Notes under the pieces: model-generated
What the model saw: only the letters and a program-made list of their open reading frames with translations
Databases searched by the model: none
What the model was told of the DNA's origin: nothing
Translations under genes and position numbers: made by a program
Assembly (NCBI RefSeq): GCF_051622035.1
Contig: NC_135364.1
Location: 12,889,501-12,953,500, forward strand
Reading direction: 5' to 3'
DNA length: 64,000 bases
DNA from: Arctopsyche grandis
Taxonomy: Eukaryota > Arthropoda > Insecta > Trichoptera > Hydropsychidae
Shown: positions 58,885 through 64,000 of the stretch, piece after piece
How the letters are laid out: every line of letters begins with the position of its first letter
Position numbering within the stretch: position 1 is the first letter of the stretch

Positions 58885-60528
58885 TAAATGTATTTTTATA
58901 ATAAAAAAATGTACTAAAATTAAAAAAAAGCTCCATAGAATTCTGATCAGTAAATTGTATTCATTGCTCGCTTTTCAATTAAATAAAAATCGAAAAGATA
59001 TTGACTTATAATAACAGTTTCCATATGTATATTGACCGTATAAGTCATTTTAAATTATTAAAACAGACTGACCATATAATTTATTGCCTTAATTTAATAT
59101 TAAAATACAGAAAGACATTTATGAAACCAATTTGTTTCAAACTATAACACAAAAATAGACATGAAAACCAGTCGAAACATATAAATGTGAAACGACAGAA
59201 ATTGCTCAAATTCACATTTGGGCTTTCTATTATTGGAAACATAACGACAATTCAGTAAACGATAGATACTTTTTGTAGAAAGAAATCTTTATTCTACAGT
59301 ATATAATAATGCAGCGCGGTTAGAGAATACAATGGCAAAAACGTCAGAATATATTATTCGCGAGAAGACAAGGTCAGTTTTGGGTTATCAAAGCATGCAC
59401 AATGCAAAAAAAAGTACAAAAAAACCTATATAGCACTAAGTGCGATGGTATGAGCTAAAAGTTGAATAATAAATACAATTCGGGAACGTCCTATGCCATA
59501 ATAGCCATAGACGAATATGTACAAGGTCACGAGCGTTATCATTACGAGGAGGACCGTCACGCGTTATCAGCGCAGACGCACGCTTTCTTCATCAATAAAA
59601 TGCGGCTGCTGTTTGAACAACCCGTCTTCCACGTACTTATGTGGACGAACTGACACGCACGCGAAATGTCAGACCGTCCAAAAAATACAGATTGTGCATT
59701 TTATTAATACATATATAGTAAATTTAAAATGTCACTCTTGCGGAGAAGGAAAGCGACGACAAGTTCAACGTACACACCATCGCACCAATTTGTTACGTAT
59801 GCAAATTGAGCGCGCTCGCTCGAGAATCGACTCGACCGACCGGCAAGCGACCAACACCACACACTTGTTTACAGCGTCTTTATAATGTGTAATTATTGTG
59901 ATCAGGCGGTCTTGGTAATGAACGCACGTGCCGAGCGATAAAAAAAAATGACGAATCGATCGCGATAAATGGATAATTCGGGAGCAAACTGACACTCCGT
60001 AAAAATCTTCGCCCCGGCTATCAATACCGCACCGAACTCGATTTTCAAACATAATACATACAATAAAACAAGTGAAGCTTCTCATACTTTATATTGTTTT
60101 CGATTAAAAAACTGACAGTTGAGTAAGAATTTCGAGTTTGAGTTGAGTAAAAGTTTCAAAATCACCCTGAAATTGAATCAAAATCAAATTTTCAAACTGA
60201 CGGTATGTATGTACATAGGTATACGTCTTCGATCATTATGCCGCAAAATTATTAAACGAGATCGTTTCATTTAAAATATAATAAAAAAGTATCGATTCCG
60301 CGCGCGCGAAATTCAATGGCAACGCGCACATACACAAATTCGAAACGTTCAAGGTCGCCGAAATTTTCGCATTCGAATCACACACGCGGCAAACGAGCCA
60401 ACACAATTTTATTATTATACGAAACGTTCGTTTTCATTTCCTACTGTCGTAGACGAGATCGTACATTATTAAATTATCAACATACAAACGTCACGCGGTA
60501 AATACACATACAAACGGAATTAAATAAT
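58885..60528. other. Promoter-proximal part of long Mef2 intron
   Basis: AT-rich to about 59460, then mixed composition (59500-60060 and 60290-60500, with GCGCGCGC at 60300-60307). No recognised coding frame. Confidence 0.35.
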
Positions 60529-60554
60529 ACACACACACACACACACACACACAA
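60529..60554. repeat. (AC)n microsatellite
   Basis: Uninterrupted AC repeat just intronic to the proposed first Mef2 exon. A second (GT)n tract lies at 60881-60901 within the exon. Confidence 0.9.
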
Positions 60555-60635
60555 CATTCAACACCGAGAGGAGAGAACAGAACAGAACAGAAAAAAAAAA
60601 CACTCAAGATAGTGGCCGTCGGACGGGAGACTTAC

Positions 60636-60940
60636 CGGGATCAGCTAACATCCTACGCCGTCAGACGCAAGAGTTTTGGTTCGCCTGTTGGTTGTGGTGT
60701 TGTTTTCACTGGGATCTTCCACTGTGACGGCGAAAACTCGCATTCGTTTATGTGTAAAATGTGTGTAATCGCGATGTGTGTTGGCGTATCTGTGTGTGTG
60801 TGTGTTTGAGTGTATGAATTTCAATAACTTAACGTGTTGTTGAGTTGGTAGAGTTATTATAGAGTGTTAGGTGGAGTATGTGTGTGTGTGTGTGTGTGTG
60901 TTCGCTGTGTGTGTATGTTGAGTTAATGGTAGATTGCAAG
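60636..60940 (-). other. Mef2: Proposed noncoding first exon of Mef2
   Basis: On the minus strand GATCCCG is followed at 60635 by GTAAGTCTCC, a near-consensus donor. The sequence above it is CA-rich leader-like DNA lying directly downstream of a CCAAT/CRE promoter. Splicing to the acceptor at 27049 would remove a 33.6-kb intron. A short upstream frame (ATG TTA GCT GAT CCC G) would end at a TAG just inside the next exon. The link to Mef2 is inference from strand, donor and the lack of any other minus-strand gene. Confidence 0.5.
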
Positions 60941-61065
60941 ACGACCGTGCACGCCGGCGTCCGGTGGTACAGTGGGCCGGGCGCGGCGCTTCGTCGCTCG
61001 CCATTGGTCGATAGGCGGCACTGACGTCATTGGCCGGAGTGTGATGGTGGGGGGTGACGGAGGCG
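60941..61065 (-). promoter_or_regulatory. CCAAT/CRE-type GC-rich promoter, minus strand
   Basis: On the minus strand GGCCAATGACGTCAGTG places a CCAAT box directly before a perfect CRE octamer TGACGTCA (61022-61029), and a second box ACCAATGG follows at 61002-61009. The block is CpG-rich in otherwise AT-rich DNA, and the TSS would be expected around 60920-60960. No TATA box seen. Confidence 0.55.
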
Positions 61066-63898
61066 CCGGCGTCAGCTGCTCTGCCCGGAGAGCTTTGGCG
61101 TCACACGCAAGAGCTTTTCGCGCTAGAGGAAAATCTCGCTGGATCGATGGCCGACCGTGTGCTCTTCCGCGATTCGATCGGAAAATTCCCGTCGAACGAA
61201 CGATATGATATGCGACGCATAACAGACACGTGTAAATAGACTGTCAAGTGGTACTTCAAATGATACTTGTCAAAAATTGCGGGTGAAAGCGGGAGGAATG
61301 CTTTTGCAGACCGCCCAACTAAGATAGAAACGAACACCAATAGTGCGAATTATTGATATTGAAATTTTTAAAGTTGGTGTTATTTAAATTCTGCAATCGA
61401 TTGATGGATATGTTGTTGCAATGATATCTAAATTACGAATATAATTTAATCGAGTTTTCTTTTCACAAGCATTGGGTGCGCAATAAATGGCATCTTCCAT
61501 GAAGGGATTATAACTCTAGAGGTCACCTTTGTGTACATAGATCCTCATTTAAACAGTATCAATGGTCAAAGTTTTATTATATCGACTATGAACCTTTCCG
61601 TTGATATATCGATCAAGTGGTGTTTGTGGTTTCGAGAAGATCGAGTTTGAAATTTTGAAATATTTATTAAAAATCATAAAATGCAATTTTTTTTTGTTAT
61701 AATAGCGAAAAGAAAGTTTGTTTTAAATATTTTTTTAACCTTATTTTAGCACTTGTGGTATTTTTACAGAAGTGTCGATTTTGTACAGCAAAGATATGAA
61801 ATATACGGGTATTTTTGCGTTACCATTTTCGCACTTATGGTCTGTTTGCATTACATGGTCGATATATAAGAAACAATCGACTTTTTTTGTAAAAATGGTA
61901 ATATTTCAATATATTTTGCTTGCACGCGATTATTACGAGTTTCTTTCAGGAAATCTTTGTAAGACTACGGTTCATATATCGGGAGGTTTAAAAACATTGA
62001 TATAAAAAAACGCGATTCCAACTTGGACATACACTTTGATTCCAATTTTAAAAATATCAAATTGAATTTCTTTCTTTACACATGTATGTACATATGTACA
62101 TATAATATAAGACCATTTCCAGGTGCATACATATTCTTAATATGTCAAAAACTAATACAACGAAAATTTCGAGATTTGTAACATTTAATTTTTGATTCAC
62201 TCTCGGCGCATACTTTTGAAAACCCTTCAGATTCTTTACTTACACAATACGTATATGTAGGTACAAACTGTTGGTAATTAAAGTTATTAAAATTCGACTT
62301 AAAAAATGAAAAAGCTCAATTTTAACGACTCCACGGTGCCCGGTTGCAGGCACTCACTACGTTGTTGGCCTGAATTTCATTCATATAGAGAGTACTGGAT
62401 GTGTTGGTAAAACCTTGTTGGTACAGTATTCAAGCACACGCTAAAAGTTTCGAGAGCAGTTATAAAGGTTATATTTATATGCACACTTTCGTGCTATGTG
62501 TATTGCGATTTCCTGGAAAATATGCAACGAGGGAATATGCAAGTTGTTTCAATATACATACGTTTTATGGCGAAGAGGGAAAGTAACGTAAAGGATAAAT
62601 CAGCTTCGCCCAAAAGAAAATCAGTAATTTAATAGATTATATATAATAATAAGATACAAGCTTTATTTATATTTATTTTTTAGGAAATTAAAACTATAAT
62701 AATATTCGAAGAAACTCGAATTATATTTTAATAAATTTCTTCAAAATTAACGACCCAAAATCGTTTTAATATCGTTCTTATACACAACGAACATCAATGA
62801 ACTGCTCTAAATATATTTAAATGCAACTACAATGTAAATATGTGGAGGTATTTAAGAAGTAAAAATCAAATAAATTAGTACCAATATACATATATAAAAA
62901 AAGTACTAAAGCTACAAATCTTGCATTTTCGACAAAAAAAATTTTAAACATAAAAATGATGATTGTTCCACGTTTTGGCATGCGTTTGTGTTTTGGTAAA
63001 CTGAAAACCTGGAACTGGGCCAAACTTCCTCCTCGAGCGTTTCGCTCCGCACCCAATATTTTGTCCCAGAAACGGGCGAGCGGGCAAAATTCGGGGTCAC
63101 AAGGACTGCCGATCTATAATTCGCGAGCAAAACGCAAAAGTTGCCTTAAATTCGACCTTGAACCACATGCGCAACTTGCTAACCTTTGGTGTAAAAAATT
63201 GCGAAGACACCGGTTAAATTGCGACATGCGTACGAAAACGAGTAAGAACACGAAAGTGAGCACAACGCCAACAAAAATCTCACAAAATCTTGAGGGTAGT
63301 TTTTTTTTTCCGTGAGCCACGACAGTTAAATGACCCCAGTTGGTGAGGAAAAGGAAAAAAAACTAGGATGAACGGAAGTCGAAAACAAATCTTTTATGGG
63401 TGCGTTGACCTGCACCCCAAAACCAAGGAGAAATAATAAAATAAAAAGGTAAAAACGATAATTCACTTCCTACTATAAACCGAGTGCTTTTAAGCACACT
63501 ACATTATACGCGCAGCACCTGAGGGTTGATTGTTAGTGTAAAATCACTATTTTTATCTCGCCGAATGATCCCTGATGGTTGATTGCACCATAAAGGGTGA
63601 CACGACTTTCGGCAATGTCCATGTAAAGTTAGCAACAGCCACGTGGCTGTTGCCAGATGTGCGAATCAACACTTCGGAACGAATATTCCATCCGTTTTCG
63701 CACATGCCGCCGTATTTGCTCATTTAGAAACCGAAGTATTTGTTTTTTTTCTAGGCAAGAGAAACAAAACATTACGCACCGTCTTTGAGGGTGGACTCAG
63801 CGATGGTGCAAAGGTGGCTCGCGACGTAGACCCATGTTGGTGTGGATAGAGTTTTCACTGCAAAGAAAAAAAATGTCAAATAAGCATATACATATACA
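61066..63898. other. Region upstream of the proposed Mef2 promoter
   Basis: A mixed-composition block (61066-61330) continues the promoter island, then AT-rich DNA. The + strand frames 62956-63315 and 63643-63849 and the minus frames opposite them have no recognised content. At 63632-63653 is a perfect 22-bp palindrome centred on CACGTG. No mobile element identified. Confidence 0.4.
63632..63653. repeat. Perfect 22-bp palindrome centred on CACGTG
   Basis: GCAACAGCCAC is followed immediately by its exact reverse complement GTGGCTGTTGC, with no loop, so the centre is the E-box CACGTG. It could be a high-affinity bHLH site or a cruciform-prone sequence. Confidence 0.8.
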
Positions 63899-63900
63899 TA

Positions 63901-63901
63901 C

Positions 63902-63975
<74 letters not shown>
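63901..63975. repeat. (AT)n microsatellite
   Basis: Nearly uninterrupted AT dinucleotide tract of about 75 bp at the window end, preceded by CATATACATACATA. Confidence 0.95.
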
Positions 63976-63976
<1 letters not shown>

Positions 63977-64000
63977 GCAAAAGATAAAAATGAAACTTGA

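Noticed and set aside
60972-61208. 78-codon + strand frame in the promoter island
   Set aside because: The CpG-rich composition gives open frames on several phases, and the promoter motifs point to the minus strand.

Overview
This is a eukaryotic, intron-rich, AT-rich window from an insect genome. The evidence is a chitin deacetylase of the cuticle type, an insect-specific ionotropic receptor, a MEF2 gene, GT-AG introns throughout, abundant ACATATGTATGT-type simple repeats, and insect-style RTE, LINE, SINE, hAT, piggyBac and mariner remnants. Species and order cannot be fixed from sequence alone. Three protein genes are supported; all exon joins below were checked by hand for reading phase.

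Region 1 (1-10919, + strand) is the 3' part of a Cda5-like chitin deacetylase gene. The 5' exons lie outside the window. It has a very long Ser/Thr-rich mucin-like linker, a poly-Thr cassette exon, and then the polysaccharide deacetylase domain. The domain exon carrying the catalytic TFDD motif exists in two alternative copies (7889-8114 and 9044-9269). They have identical length and phase, so the reading frame requires exactly one of them.

Region 2 (13587-16797, + strand) is a complete nine-exon ionotropic receptor gene of 859 codons. It is best called Ir21a, the cool-sensing subunit, from domain layout, length, and its position directly downstream of Cda5 on the same strand, as I recall for the tip of Drosophila 2L.

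Region 3 (minus strand) is Mef2. Eight coding exons between 26961 and 22642 give 429 residues with an intact MADS box and MEF2 domain, a KxExxSP sumoylation/phosphorylation motif and the conserved C-terminal end. Its 3'UTR probably runs about 5.6 kb tail-to-tail into Ir21a. A noncoding first exon with a CCAAT/CRE promoter is proposed near 60636-61060, which would make the first intron about 33.6 kb.

Region 4 (27050-60635) is that long intron. It is mostly AT-rich DNA with microsatellites, a series of GC-richer islands that could be enhancers, and many transposon fossils: RTE fragments, a hAT MITE nested in one of them, another foldback MITE, two SINEs, a hAT-like element, a mariner-like element and a truncated LINE. 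The most unusual observation is that both SINEs and a third retroelement tail share a conserved loop sequence closed by unrelated but fully complementary 10-bp stems. No CRISPR, operon, rRNA or genuine tRNA gene was seen.
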